DNA of 64,000 nucleotides from Acanthornis magna (lineage: Eukaryota > Chordata > Aves > Passeriformes > Acanthizidae): positions 9,853,501-9,917,500 of the forward strand of contig JAWUZG010000036.1 in the NCBI GenBank assembly GCA_036785705.1, read 5' to 3'. The notes below the pieces were generated by a model. It was not told where the DNA came from. It worked only from the letters and a program-made list of their open reading frames with translations, and made no database searches. Within the stretch, counting starts at the first letter, position 1, and each line of letters begins with the position of its first letter. Below, one piece after another: positions 9,411 through 23,400 of the stretch. Both the position numbers and the translations under genes were made by a program.

Positions 9411-12400
9411 GATTTAATTTCATTTAAAACACTTGCTCTTCAGTAACAACTTCCATTGTGCCAATCTCTGTGTGAGGAAATCACAGAACCACAGACCACA
9501 CATGGAAAGGTGGGTTAAAGCTTGGGAAGCAAGGATAGTAGTCCAGAAGATTCTCCAAAGCCCAAAGAATGCTGACATTGTTTAAACTATGTCTTTTTTT
9601 CACTCTAAGTATTTTTTCAGGATTTTTCTTGTGCTAGTCACAGTTTAAGGCACAAATATTATGCTAAGAGAATTTTTATCTGACTGTGCACTGAGTATTT
9701 AAAATGTATTATTAAAATATGAAATGCAGAGAATGTAAAAAATCACCTGCAGGCACTTGAAATCCTTAAATTTCAAAACTCACAAGTTACTACAAATTTT
9801 CTTTCAATTACTTTTGCATATGATGCTGGGTATTATTTACAATTCTGGTTTTGAAACATCAACTTTTTTTTTTTCTGTTGGTGCAAAGCCAGCATTGTAG
9901 AGGGGATGCAAGTTGGCAACAAGCCTAAATACCAGTGGGAATACATTGTCTATGACAGATTTGTATTATTAAACACTACCTTAAAAGCTCTGTATAATTA
10001 TTATTAAAATGATCTTGAAAATATCAATCAGGAAAGGAGCTAATAATTACTAAGACTGCAACAGAACATGAACTAATTAGACTAAACTGCAAATTTTGTA
10101 TCTATGTTTGGGTAATTGATAAAAACATGTTCTGGGGACTTGCCTGGCATAAAGAAAAGCTGCTTGTTTCTCTTAAGCTCCTTGATGTAATACAGATAGA
10201 AGAGGAAAGCAAAAGGTGGGCAAGACCACTTAGTTGTTTTCATTTTGAAATATATACTTAGCATTGATTTGTTTTATGGGCAGAACACTTTCAGATGCAT
10301 GCAGTTGTTCTGGAATATAAGGTTCAAGAAAAAGTAGTTCTTGAATGTGCAATTATGAATTATCCCCCCAAAGCTGTATTTCCTGTATGGTGTTTTCCAC
10401 CTACATATTCCACCTATGTATTCCACCTGTTGTCAGCTATATAGAACAACATGCGTAGTTTGCAAGTTAGGTTATAGCTTTTGCCTCATATTTCATCAGA
10501 AATAATCTTCCAGTTTTGGTCATAAAATTAGGGCCTTGATCACACCAGTGCTTCACCTTATTCTTGGATTGTGTGTTTGGTGACATATGCCGACAGATAA
10601 CTTGCGTATAGTTAGAAATGTGGCAAGGAAGGGTGACCCAGCTTCTCTGAAGTGCATACTCTGCAAGACCAACAGAAAGAAAACACTGTAAGGTTTAAAT
10701 TTTGTTTCTACAGGCAGCAGATATGATGGCAACTCATTAGAAATAAGGAACAGATGTGCAGAATGAGGAGGTGTCATTTTTATATCACCCCTTTTCAGAA
10801 ATGAGCACCACTTTAAGAATGTTTAAAGACCTCTTGGTAGGAGAATATCCTGTGTTCTTCATGCCTTCTGGTTGTTTTGGACACATTATTAAAAATAACA
10901 CCTGGTAAATGTCCTGTGACATCAAAACAGTGGCATGAATTCTTTGTGGCTCATTTTCTGACATCATGTTAGGAGACACTGCCAACATGCAGGTGATGTA
11001 TACGTCTGTGTAAGTTAAGTTCTCTTGAGGTTTGTCAGACTCTCCTTCATTTTTCTAGGCCCACTGGGCCAAAGGTTTGGGTGACTTTTAAATGAGGCGA
11101 TATAAATTACAAACCAGCAGCTGGCAGTGAGTCCTTGTGCAGCTTTATTGGAAAAAATATACAATAAATACTCAGGGCTGAGGTGTTGTAGAGAAGGTCT
11201 GAACTGATGCTGGGGTCAGAAACTGGATTTCTGGACACACCTGCTCAGCACCTGTATAAATCACAAACAGTTTTGAGGTTATGGTTATCTGAACACAGTT
11301 TATACACAGTGTACTGAGGTTCTAACTTCTGTCCTAAGTAGACTTGCAGCCTCAGATATTAAAGTGTGTGAGCTGAGACCTGAAGTTACTTAAAAGTAGT
11401 TACTAGTACCAAGATTGAATAAAGAACATGAAAAATTAGCATGGTGCATAAAAATTAGTCCTGTTATTGTTCTGTGCAGGCAAGTTAAATACATTTATTG
11501 ATGTAAAGCTGATGCCAGCTTTGATCTGAAAATGCCTTGGGTGTCAGATTGGGTGCAAGTAACATTGTCTCTCTGTGTGTATTGTAAAAAATAATAGGCA
11601 GGAACAGAAATGAAAAGGATCTGTCACTCTTTTATATCTGAGTACTTTTGTACATGTCAGATATTACCAGTCACAGAGCAGTACAGTTAACAGAGTGAAC
11701 TCACAGTTCTTCAATTATAGTTGGAATCACCTGGTAGTGTTCAGACCCAGAGAGGTGAAGAAACCTATGCTAACATTTCAAACATAGTCTTGTATATGCT
11801 TCACAAAATATTAACTAGCTTTGCTTTATGGAAATATTCAAAAATCATATCCCTGAACAATTGGGTGTAGACTCTATCAACACATTTTTGTCAAGAAGTA
11901 TTTGGCTTATACCATGAAATCAAAGTACTTATATGTACCATCATCTTCTTTTTCTTATCTGATAGAGCTGCAGAAATTCTCATGATAAAAATATCTAATC
12001 CTGTACAGCTTCTACTTTGAAATATATTTTGGTAATGTGCTACAAGAACAGTTTCTTTGAAATCATTCTTATTTACTAAACACACCCCCACAATTTTATA
12101 TGCCTATTGATCATTATCTACCTCATTCGCTGTTGATTTGTGAGAAAAAATATATTGTCATTTCTTCCAATGATATTGTCTGTGCTGTCATGCACAAATT
12201 ATCTATTTCCTCTTCCAATTCAACAGTCCTAATCTCTGAACATTTCTTCCTATACTTGCTGGTTTTCTTATTCTCTTTTGACCAATAAAACTTGAAATAA
12301 TTCACTAAATTTTAAGCTCCTAACTGAAGCCCTTGATTTGAAGCCCACCTAACTCTAGACTCCTATAATGTGATGAGAAGATCTTTGGAGGTATATTTTT

Positions 12401-14032
12401 GTATTCTCTGATTATAAAGAAATCGAGGCTCTAATCAAGTGTCTCAAACGAGCATCTGAATTTATGGATATGGTCCTGAGGAGTGGGAAAAGCTCCATCA
12501 ATTTTCAATGATGTTTAATAACGTGTTGCACTACCATAATTGTTGCTGTGCCAATAACCAGTGCTGCACTCTGAGCAGAATTGCTGTGGAACAATTTGCA
12601 GAGACACCTGTCTGTGCCATTCAGGATCACTGCTGTTGACTTTGATCTCTCAGGAGATATATCACTACATTTGATGAAACATACATGTTAAAATTTTGAG
12701 AAAAACTGCTCAACATGCTGGACCCTTCAGTTTTGTTAACTTATTTAGATTTTGGTTTCTCCTAGGTTACTTTAAAATGCTTGATAACTTTTGTTTGGAT
12801 GAGTTAAACTTTTGCAAACAACTCAGGTATCTCTTTCATGATTTTAATGGAGCCTGCTTGAACAAGTTACTTTTTGTGTCTTAATTATGAAATGACATGA
12901 ATAGAATTTCCATTAAAACTTAGTACCAATTATTTCTGTCTGATTTAACTTGGAATCTTTATTGACACTGTTGGCCTGTTCTTGGCATTATTTCTTTTGG
13001 TGTTGGTATTAAAATGTCAATAATTTGCTCAGTACTGGTCAGGGCAAGTTTTTAAAACTAATGTATAAATACTACTTACGAGACCTACTTTCTTGTGAAG
13101 CCACAGCAGTTCCGGCTAAGAAAAAATAAATGATGCCAGCTGAGCAACAAGTCTTTAAAGGTTAAATATCTGACGAATACAAAAAGAGACAGGGAACTGC
13201 ATCCACTACTAGAAAAGCAGTACGAGAAACAGGCATTACAGCTCCATGGAATTTTTTTTTGTTTTTGGTGGCTTGCTTGTATTTGCATACAGCTCCCTTG
13301 GGAGGTAAGCAAATATTATTTTCGTTTTAAGATGTCAGAATATTCAAGATGAATACAAAAATTGAAATATTAAAATCCACATGCAAGCACTTGAAGAAAT
13401 ATTTTACACCTCAGGGGTGCTCAAAATTTTTAGCGAAACCACATGGACTTCTGATGAGTTTGGGGAAAATACTCATTATGCATTTATGCACCTCTCTAGA
13501 TATTCTGCTTTAAAACTCAAAGGTTTCAAAAACATCTTTTAATTAAAACCCTGCCATTTGAGAAAAAGGATTTAATTTTTGATAAATAGTGAAAAGTTTT
13601 TATTATCTGGCTACTGTTTTGATTTGTTCTGTATTTCATACTGTTTCATGCTTTCACTTGCTTGAGACCTACCTGGCATCTAAATTTTAATTATATCTAT
13701 TCATTTTACCTGTCTCTTTAAACACTTTTCAATCAACATGTACTTCCTCTGGAAGAATACTGTGCTTAGATTCTTTTTAATCAATTTTACTGCCAAATCC
13801 TGTTTGCCTTACTCATGCAAGTATTCCTGCAGAAATCAATTGGACTACTTGTATGAGAAAAGCAAGCAGTTCTTGCCTTTATTTGGTAAAGCAACAGACT
13901 TGAACAAAAGCACTACTGTACCTGCTATGGGCAGCCAGAAACAATGACGAGCTCCTTGATAAGATTAGATGTAATTTTAAATGCAACTGGGACAAAGAAT
14001 CCCTCCCACCAACCCCAACTCATAATTCTCTA
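9411..14032. other. Noncoding AT-rich DNA, no gene seen
   Basis: Short frames only, none with recognisable domains. A 13-bp unit (ttccaccta-type) is repeated three times at 10395-10433. The stretch 9950-10085 contains several ATTA and TAATTA-type words (for example near 10040 and 10074) and could be regulatory, but this is weak. No mobile element was identified with confidence. Confidence 0.5.
10395..10433 (+). repeat. 13-bp x 3 imperfect tandem repeat
   Basis: Units ttccacctacata, ttccacctatgta and ttccacctgttgt follow each other directly. The last unit is the most diverged. It is a tiny minisatellite-like run with no evident role. Confidence 0.7.
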
Positions 14033-14071
14033 CAGTAATTCCACTGCAGCAAAGCAGTGGAAGAATTACTG
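14033..14071. repeat. 15-bp hairpin with a 3-nt bulge
   Basis: cagtaatt (14033-14040) pairs exactly with aattactg (14064-14071), and ccactgc (14041-14047) pairs exactly with gcagtgg (14054-14060). The loop is agcaaa and a three-base bulge (aag, 14061-14063) sits on the 3' side. There is no flanking T-tract or other RNA-gene signal. It may be chance or an old inverted duplication. Confidence 0.6.
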
Positions 14072-17000
14072 ACAAGAGCCAGACTGCCCAGTAAGCACCA
14101 CCTAACAGACACAGAAACATGATACGCATTATTTTTAAGCTTGGCAGACATTTTGTGCTTCTTTCAAAAAAGGAAAAAGGGAAGGAAAAAAGCAATCTTT
14201 TGAACTAGGCTCACATAAACCTTCTACATTCCTGGTTTTAATGTTACAGGAAGACCTTGCATTTTAAACATCCTTATAGATACACACTGAAAATACTTCT
14301 GTGAACCAACTACTTGTGGCTGATTGTTTCAGAATAAACATATGTTCTGCATTGTCATCGTGTATGAGTAGACTGTTTTAACTTTATAGCAAAAAGGCTC
14401 ACCCCAGTCCCAACTCAATTGCTGAACTTCGACTCGCAACATTTATGCCAGCAAAGCTGAAAGCTTAGTTTGCAACTATGGAACGGATGCAACAGATTCT
14501 CAGGCTGAATTACTACTTGGCTTTTGAAACAATGTATTTGATTAATTCTGTCCTTAACACCCAAGAGAAACCTCCAGCGCAATGTTTACTCACTATTCAC
14601 AGTCCTGAGATAAGCTGTATGCAAATCCACACACAGTGAGATTCAGACATGGTTTTCTTTCCTGCATAAATTCTTTATTATTTTTTTTCTTAGCTTTCAG
14701 TCCATTTAAATATACTGGCTTATACATAGGTCAAATGTACTTAGTTTGTAATCACAAGGCTAATAATGTGTGTTTAGATGACAGTTCAGCTGCTCATGCA
14801 GTGGCCATTGAAGACAGCAGAATAATACCCACAGGCTTTGGATGAAACGCAGAGGATGAGAGAACTAGTTTAGGGAATTCAAACAGCATGGCAGTGTTTC
14901 TGAATATGTGGCAAAGGTGATGAAGCAGAGAAGGTTGGGGTGTTACACAAAGTATCACCCAACATCTTGCTTCAGGACATAAAGTTTTCATTAATGAAGA
15001 AATAAAACATTTTTTTTCCTGTGCCCTAAATAATATGAAGATGTGTTCTCTGCAGCTAGCCTGGGACAATGACTCTGGCAGCCAGCACAAGTCTTCTAGG
15101 GGAGCAAAAGGTGAAATATTGAAAATTAGCAACTTGGCTGTTAATTCTCTCCGCGGTGGTGATCTGTTGGCACCAAGGGGTGGAAGGCACCAGCCTCCAT
15201 CCTCCACCGCCTTCTGAGAGCAGGTGTGCTCCAAGGCCACAGTGGATGATGGTTTGTTTTACTGGGACCAGGACCTGCTGTATCATTGTGTGAACGGAAG
15301 TAGCTTTGCTATTGCAGTTTTTCAGCATATCTTAACATTTTTCAGGTCTTGGCTTTATCTGGAAGTATGTTATCCTTGACCAAGAAGGCTTTGTCCTTGG
15401 CTGTCACATACTTTGTCCTAGACTTTGTGCTCTGTGCTGTTCTCAGAAGCACAGGAGCCCTTACTATCTAGATGGTCTTGGCACACATCTTTGACACATT
15501 TAACTCAGGGACAAACGTGTGATGTGACTCTATTCTCAGTTTACCTGGACCTCACTCTCCACCTGAATACTGGAGATAACACCAATCCTGCCCTATCTCA
15601 AAGAGGTAGTGGGAGGATAAAAAACATTTGTGATAGCTAAGTGCTGAGATATAGTCATGACAAAGGCCAGCAAGTGCCTTCACAGATAGCAAACCTCATT
15701 GAAGGCAGATATAGCTCCGTTTCAGTTGTAACTAATTTTGTTGCTTTTTTGCCTGATGAAATTTAAGAAATTCACATCACTTTTGAACAGTGAAGAGAGA
15801 GAGTAAATACGTTAGAAATGAGATTAACAAAAACTAGTAACTAACATTTATTGAGTTTCGTACCGTTTGTAACGTAATTAATAAAATTCAGTATTCTTAC
15901 CATCTACAAAAAAAGTGGAAACTGAGCAACAAAGACATTAATGGTAAGAATGAGATCAGAGAATTAGCTGCTGATGGGGCTGAAACACATTGATGGGACT
16001 GAAATATAGCCTAGAACTCATCTTTTCCCTTTTCATTTTAAGAAAGCATATCAATACCAGTTGGACCATGACAAGAGTTTTTGTACAGCATTAATGACAT
16101 AGCAGATTTGCAGTTCCCACATTTTAAACACACAGCAATTATTTTCTAAGATTTGTTTTTCATAATATGTCTGATGAATAAAGAATAATCAAAAATCTGA
16201 AAGTAGTATGAAATTCTGATTTTATTGTTTAGTGTTTCTTGACCTGCAATATTTGCTATTAGTAGGCAAGGGGGATTAAGGTATATAAATATGCAATACT
16301 TGGTTCTTCTACCTTTGTTAGGGTTCTGACAGAAGCAAGTCAGCCTTCCAGGTTCTGAATTTTTCATTCTGCTGGCATCTGCCTTTTGTCATTGACTGTC
16401 CACGGATGAGACTGTCTTCAAAAAAAGATGACAGTCCACTGCTACAAACTTGTGAGGTATTTGTTGTACTAAGACAGAGCCCTTGTGGCCATGGCTAGAT
16501 TGCCTTCAGGAGTTGTGTTTATGATCACAGAGACCTAGCTCTTGCAGAGCAACAAGCCGCTTCATTTCAGACTGGGGGGAAAAGCAAGAAACTACTCATA
16601 AATAAGATCCTTCAGGTGATCTTTCAGTTGTCTCCTGTAAGGTAAAAAAGGAGGGTATGCACCGAATGACCAAACAACACAAATGATGGTGTGACAGTTA
16701 GTGTCATCAATTTATGTTTGGTTTAACTGAATTTATACAAATATTGAAGACTTGTCAGCATGGCTTTGAATGCCCAATGCCTGATGTTAAGCAGTGAGCT
16801 GTATTCAGAAGTGGGGTGCTTAACACGTGCCAATAGCTAGCACATGTCTTTTTGTGGTAACAAAGCCCAGTGGCACCTAAGACCATGAGTCACTCTGAAA
16901 GCATGAACTTGGATCCCTCTTCCCCTGGAGATAGTCAAACCCTTATTTGTGATAAATCTATGTTTTGCACACAGGCAATCTATACTGCAGCAGTTACCAA

Positions 17001-17099
17001 GAGTTAAAACAGGGAGCAAATCCTAGTGTGCTGATGGCTTAAAAGTCTCACATTTCTGAGACATGCCTCATCCCCCCGTATCATTCTCCTACAGGGTTA
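14072..17099. other. Noncoding DNA; longest open frame in the window is not convincing
   Basis: The minus strand at 14794-15240 is open for 148 codons, the longest frame in the window, but it shows no recognisable domain. Its amino-acid composition looks like a random translation, and overlapping frames on both strands cover its right half. Without homology it is not called a gene. The rest of the stretch holds nothing I recognise. Confidence 0.5.
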
Positions 17100-17460
17100 T
17101 CAGAGGAACTTTCTGCATTCAAAAGAGCTGTGGTTCACAGCTCAGCTAAAGTGACCACAGCACGGTGTGAAGTGACATGTCACTCTCTGGCTTGGCTTTT
17201 TTCTTTTCCCTTTAAGCCTCCCTGGACCGATTTGAGTTGCCTGTCATCAGCCGAGATCATGGCTCTGCCAGGCGCAGCTTCCCAGGACGTGTCAGTGAAG
17301 GAGATGCTCCAGGAAGCCTCCTGGACCCATTGGCCATCGGGGTGTGAAGGCAAATGCTGAGAGCCCCCAGCAGCAATGTCACCACAGGCATCAGCTGGGG
17401 AGCGGCAGCTGGCCTGCTGGGAATGGGTCTGGGTGCTGAAAGGGTGCACTTCAACCTTTC
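17100..17460. other. Moderately GC-rich segment, unidentified
   Basis: This stretch is noticeably richer in G and C than its surroundings and is open on both strands (17130-17360 plus, 17180-17449 minus). No domain, splice pattern or repeat family was recognised. A decayed repeat or a regulatory element are both possible. Confidence 0.35.
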
Positions 17461-20400
17461 AGTTTGTACACAAGTCTCCCTGTAACAGCATTATCTGGCA
17501 ATTGGCGTTCTTAGGCCTAATTTTCAATCCACAAGTAGGAGGCAGGTCATTGAGGATATCCTCACTATTATTCCGTTTGCATAAAGGCTCTACTTAGCAC
17601 TTGAGGAAGGAGTGCTGATTTCCAGAGTGTTGATTTGATCCCCAGTCACTGTTGTGTGCGCAGCAAGGCAGTGTGGCACTGGCAGCCAAAAGTTTGCTGA
17701 TGATCAGCAAAGGCAAGGTCCCTGCAAAAATATCCAGGACTACGGCCAAAATTTCCATAAACAAGGATGTGGTACCTGCCTTGCAGCTGAAGATTGTGTC
17801 CAGAGTGCCAAAATCATTTTGTAATCATCATTGAAATCATCAGTTTTAAATGTGGGGGACAAAAGTGCAAATATAATTATTATTTAAAATAAACATCAAG
17901 AATGGAATGTATCAGATAAAGTTTGTCATGTGTATATTTATAAAATATGGATGTGTTTGAAATAATAAGTGTTCCTTGCCCTTTCAGGGTCCTAACATAG
18001 TTGTTTTTAGGAGACCAATAGTTGGTAAAAGGGACCAAGGAAATTATTAGAGGTCTAAAAAAAGGTATTAATGATGCTGAGGCTGAAAGAATACAAGCAT
18101 TAGATTTATCTTTTCTGACTCCCTTTTCATTCTAATTTACATCTCAGTTAGCCTATGCTTGTAAACTTCTGAAAAATACTATTGTGGGAGGGTTTGTTTT
18201 TGCCACAAATATGTTTTCATGTTTAAAGGAATTGGTATGAGAACAGGAGAAACATCCGAATTTTGTTTTTGAACGGATTTATGAATTTCAAGGTTTCTCA
18301 AAGAAAAAGGACATGCAATTCCACCTGGAAAAATTCACTGTTACAGAATATCATAGTAGTTTTACTCAGGAAGACCCTGTCTTGAACACAGAAAAGGAAC
18401 TGCTTCACAATATTAATGTTGGTAAAAAAGGGACCAAAACAAAACTCAGTAGCAGAGAACAACTTTTTTTAATCCCGTATTTAGATCTATACATTGTGCC
18501 TGATATCTTTCCCAGCAACTGAGCAAGTGGCACCCCACACTAAGCTTCAGTACTTATCAGCTGTGAAGAAGTTCAGGTCTGTTCCATGTTCAGCTCAGGC
18601 TTATTGCTAATGGCTAAAAGGCAGCTAATGTTGACACTGGATTTTTACCTGTGGGAGTGTAGCTAACTCTGCTATGGCAATAAGCACTGCTATCCTTAAA
18701 AGGACAAGTTTTGCTTACCTAAAAATAGATGTATTGCTCTTCCACACTTGTGAATTCCCACTGTTGAATGGAATGACTGACATTCAAGAGACAGCATGCT
18801 CACTTTTCATTATTAGGGTATTATAAACAAAGATGAATGTGAATTCTTGAATTACTGGTCGACATGGAAGTCCCTAAGTGCAGAAAGAGATCAGTGCTGG
18901 AACTTCTGTAGAATCTTTTTTAATTTCGTGTTTCTTTCTTTACTGAGAAGATGAGCAACTTCAGCATATGCAAAAAAAGACAAACCTCATCAAGTTCTAA
19001 CACAGAAGGATTTTAAAATAAAAACAGAGAGCTGTTATTTATCCTTATTTTTGTAAGTAATAACTGTTACATTTAGTTTCTTCAATACAGGTGTCAAAAT
19101 CTTAATCCAATTCATTCATCTGAGAACAAGAATTACACCTTAAACTTTTTTTTTAAAGAATGCTCTGAAAAACCAACCACATGTAAGCAAAAGAGGGACT
19201 GCATTATTGTTATTGAATTCTCTAGCCTGAAGCAGAGAACCTACAAGTTGGTGCTAATAACAGATAACAGTTTTTAGTCTTTCTGAGATGTTCTTCCATT
19301 TTCCAACTATCTAGAAAGTCCCCAGTAAGTACCAATGTACAGCAGGAATATGCCAGGAACACTGCAATGCACTAGTTCCAATTATAACATTTTGAATATA
19401 GAAAAAAAAATCAGGAAGTCTTCTTGATTTTGAACTTTTCTGGTTTTGAAAAAGTAAGTTCTTCCATTAAAAATACTAAAAATCAATCTCTGCTTATGAT
19501 TTTTTGCAATTGTTTCATTGGTGACCAGAGATCCTCTAGCCACGTAACCATGAATAGCATTTATCTCAGAGAAACTATAAAACTGTTGCCTCATAAACAT
19601 GATTTGTCCTGAAATTTCTTTTTCTTTTCTCTGTTATTATCTGAATCTATTTTAAGATGTATATATTTACAGGCCACAGCAGATTTCAGGCTGTAGATGT
19701 ATTTTACACTTACATTAACAGTAGGGGAAATAATTATGTTTTGACCTTACCCACATATTTCCTACTTAAGAGAGAAAAACTAAGAAGACTGTACAGCTCG
19801 TTTGTTACTCTTTACCAATCCACCTGTCTGGTTAGCTAAATAATTACATTTGAGTCTAAGCATTGACCAGACTCAGCCTAACAGCACAACTGGTTTGTTA
19901 TTAGGATGGTTTAAAAGTAATTAATGTTTTTTTAGTAAAGTCATGAAATATTAATAGAGCACATATATCTCTTGGTTAGAGATATATTCTCATTTATGGG
20001 AGAGAATGTATGTCAGCTGTTTCCAGCTGATGTCATTCAGAAATTTTGCACTGACTTCTCCCCTCCACTTACCAGCAAAGTGTGCCCGTGTTTTCAGGGA
20101 CGAGAGGGATGAAGGAGTTGTTGTCCCACTCTTAGGCTTTTGACCACATCCACAGAAACAATAGCAAAAATATTAGGAAAAGTGAAAGGCAGGAATGAAT
20201 TCAATGTTTGAGGACTGCTGTTTCAATAGCACTTAGAGAAAATCAAAAGGTCTGTGAGGAATTACTAACATGTAATATTGTGTTCACTATGAAGTTTGTT
20301 CTGAAATTCTTCAGATTTAGTTAAAATATTTCTTTTTGGGATTTAGAGAGGATGGGATTCCTTTTTCTAATGTCATCAAGGAGACTACAAATTATCCTAA

Positions 20401-23400
20401 TCTGATCTTGAAATTCAAAACATTTAACTGCCAGGAGTTTCTGAAGAAGGTCCAACCTGTTGGAAATTCTACATTTAGTTCAAAAGTCATGGTTCTTATT
20501 GATGAAACACTAAAAAATGCAAACATTTCAGATTATTTTTATTCTATGAATAAAAACACCTGATGAAATACTGTTTGAATTAATGGGAAGTCCTCAAGTA
20601 ATTTAATTCAATGGACTTTACTGTACAGAAATTCTCTTTTTTATGTTTACAGTCATAATCTGCACATTTTGGCAATTGCATAGTCAATTTGTCTGCACAG
20701 AAATGTAGCCTAGAGGTTTGTAACTGCCACAATAGGCAAAGGTATTTCTTTTTCTGAAGTCAATTCAAAATCATAGTTAAATCAACCCTTTCCATAAATT
20801 AATTGCTTTATATCAGATTGGTCCCTTGAATTCCATTCAACTTGTTGACATACCATAACAAATAATTGTTTCCATCAGTGCTTACTTTTACTTTTATAAA
20901 TTAATGGAAAGATATAATTTTGGAAATGCATATAATATCTGAAGTTTTTCACAATGGTGAGGGACTCCAAGGGGTTCTAGGATTGAAATTTTCCTGGCAC
21001 AGAGGCCTATGCATAGTCCATAAGATCAATGATTGTAAAAATAATTTAGTTCCTGACTGCATTGTTGTTGTTGATGTGTTTCTAAGGCTTGGGAATAATA
21101 TACAAAATTCAACAGAAACTCTTTTCTTGGAAAGCAATTCTTGTTTCTCCAGGCTGTCATCTTTTGTAAAGCCTTTAATAGTAGTTGACATCATGTGCCA
21201 TTATGTGTCAGACTGGTTAGCAAAATCTTTTGATACGTAGACTTATTTGTCAGGTAGCAGATTCCCCATACTCCTCTTCACCTTTAAACTGTTATATCCT
21301 TCTTTGGTCAAAAATATCTGAAAACACTACTTCAGCATGAATCTTGTCACATGAAGCTGGCATTTTCCTCTTCTTCATTTTTTTTATCAAGCAATTTATT
21401 TTTAAATACTTGTCATGTTCAGCTTGTTACTGCTGCTCTACTTCACCAGGAAAAAAAAAAAATCACTACATGCTTGTAATTCATAGAGTGATGTGGTAAC
21501 TGGCTCTGTGTTTTTAGGAGGAAAGCAACTACAATGATTGGTTTGTGTTAAAAAAATAAATATTTGAGGATTTTTTTGGTGAAAGTGATTTGTCTGCCAT
21601 GGCATCTTTTAAATTCTTTGTTCTTTTGTTTTTATAGTGATAATAAAATAAAACCCTTGTGAATAAAAATTTGTGAATAAGAACTGCATTAATGTGGCTG
21701 TGGTGCAGTGCACAGAGTTCAGCCCTGTAGGCTCATGTTATAGAGTAAAATAACATATAAAAGATAAATTCCTAAATGCAAATGGTTCAGAGTTTTCAGT
21801 CAAAATAAATTAGGTAAGCAATTCAGTCCTATGGTCTTATCCTGAATACCCAGAAGATAGACTTGATTTTCCACATGTGGATGCTCCCTGTCGTTCTCTC
21901 ACTGTGATGATACAGCATGTGTGGTACCAGGCAGGGTTAACAGGAAGAAGAAACTCCAGTCTGAGAAACTGCTGTTTTGCTGCATTGTGTCTTAACTTTG
22001 TAAAGGGACAGCTGTACAGATATCCTGTCCAAAGAGAAACCAAATAGTGAGACAGTCTTATTTCTAGTAATAACATCACTGTATTTTCCTTCTTTTCTAG
22101 ATTTGGACAAAAAAGTACTATGTAAAATTCTAAAATTCTAAGCTGTGCTTCTACCTACATGTCTTTTATCAGCTATATATGGTTTTTCAATGGTTATCTT
22201 CTGACTGGAACAACATGCAATAATTTTGTCTGGTTGTATAAAATTTTTTGTGGCTGTTGAATTGTTTTATATTTCAAGAGAACATCACAGCAGTCATTTT
22301 TGTCCTGGCTTTTCTTCATCTTTGTCTTGGGATTTTATTTGAAACATACTAGCAAAATTAAGAGCAATGGGGATTTTTGAGTTCAGAGTTAATTAGATTT
22401 TAACAAAACTCCAGATACATAAATAGAAACTTAATAACACAAAGGTAAATATCTTTCTGTATTTCAAGATGAAAAAAAAACCCCAAAACTTTCTTATTCA
22501 TCCAGATATAGTATATATATAGAAAACAAAAATGCTTTGTTAACAATAGTACAAATAAATACATATCTGTGAAAACTCCGTTAATCTGAAAGGACTTCCA
22601 TCTGCTAAGAGAGAAATAGCTGAATAAAATTAATGTCTTCTTTTTCTTCTGTACCATTTCTATTGTTCTCAACAAGAGTAATTTCACTGACTTAAGAGAC
22701 TGGCTGGTAAAGGGTTACTAAATCAGAGGAGTTCAGAGACAGATTAGGGTTTCCCAGCGGCACATATCTCTAGCAGCAAGTGTGGAAGCCAACTCGGAAG
22801 AAACACGTTTGAAGTGGCAGAACTAATCATGCAGAAGCAATTTGCGATTTTCTCTCTCTCAGCCTAGATAAAGCAGAGCATTATGACATTGGTTGCACGG
22901 AACAAGGTCAATTTACTGTGAAAAGGCAGCTATAGTCTCCAACTTCAAATAAACTTTCATCCTGAATGATGGAAAAGAGGGTTTACCCTATTGCTTATAC
23001 CACAGAATAGAAAAAACCAAATGAACGATTCAAATAGGACATGCTAGTTTGCATATTTTTTGTCCACCACTGACTGTATCATTGTTTTAGCCATTCATAA
23101 TATAATTATATCTCAAGGTATTTCTCTTGACAGAACAGAAAGGGAGCTGCTCAATTGCTGATAGACCTGACCTCAACTGAAGCTGTGGGCTTCTCTGAAA
23201 GTAAAAGGATTAAAGTGCAAAATTTCACATGGTTACTTCAAAAGAGGTTGGGTTTCTTTTTCATGTTTCCGATTTTTAAAATGTAACCGGAAGTAAAGCA
23301 GTCAAGGTTCCATGTAAAAGTTACTGTATATATTCTTTCAATTTTCACTATTTCTCCATTGTGACCTGAAATTTCCATATGCTAAGATCAACCCTCTGCT

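Noticed and set aside
9478..9520. aatcacagaaccacagacc followed by ggaaaggtgggtt, recalling the CR1 3' end in reverse
   Set aside because: Sequence after it does not continue along the CR1 consensus; the likeness is too short.
14794..15240. Longest open frame in the window (148 codons, minus strand)
   Set aside because: No recognisable domain, random-looking composition, and overlapping frames on both strands. One frame of this length in 64 kb is not surprising.
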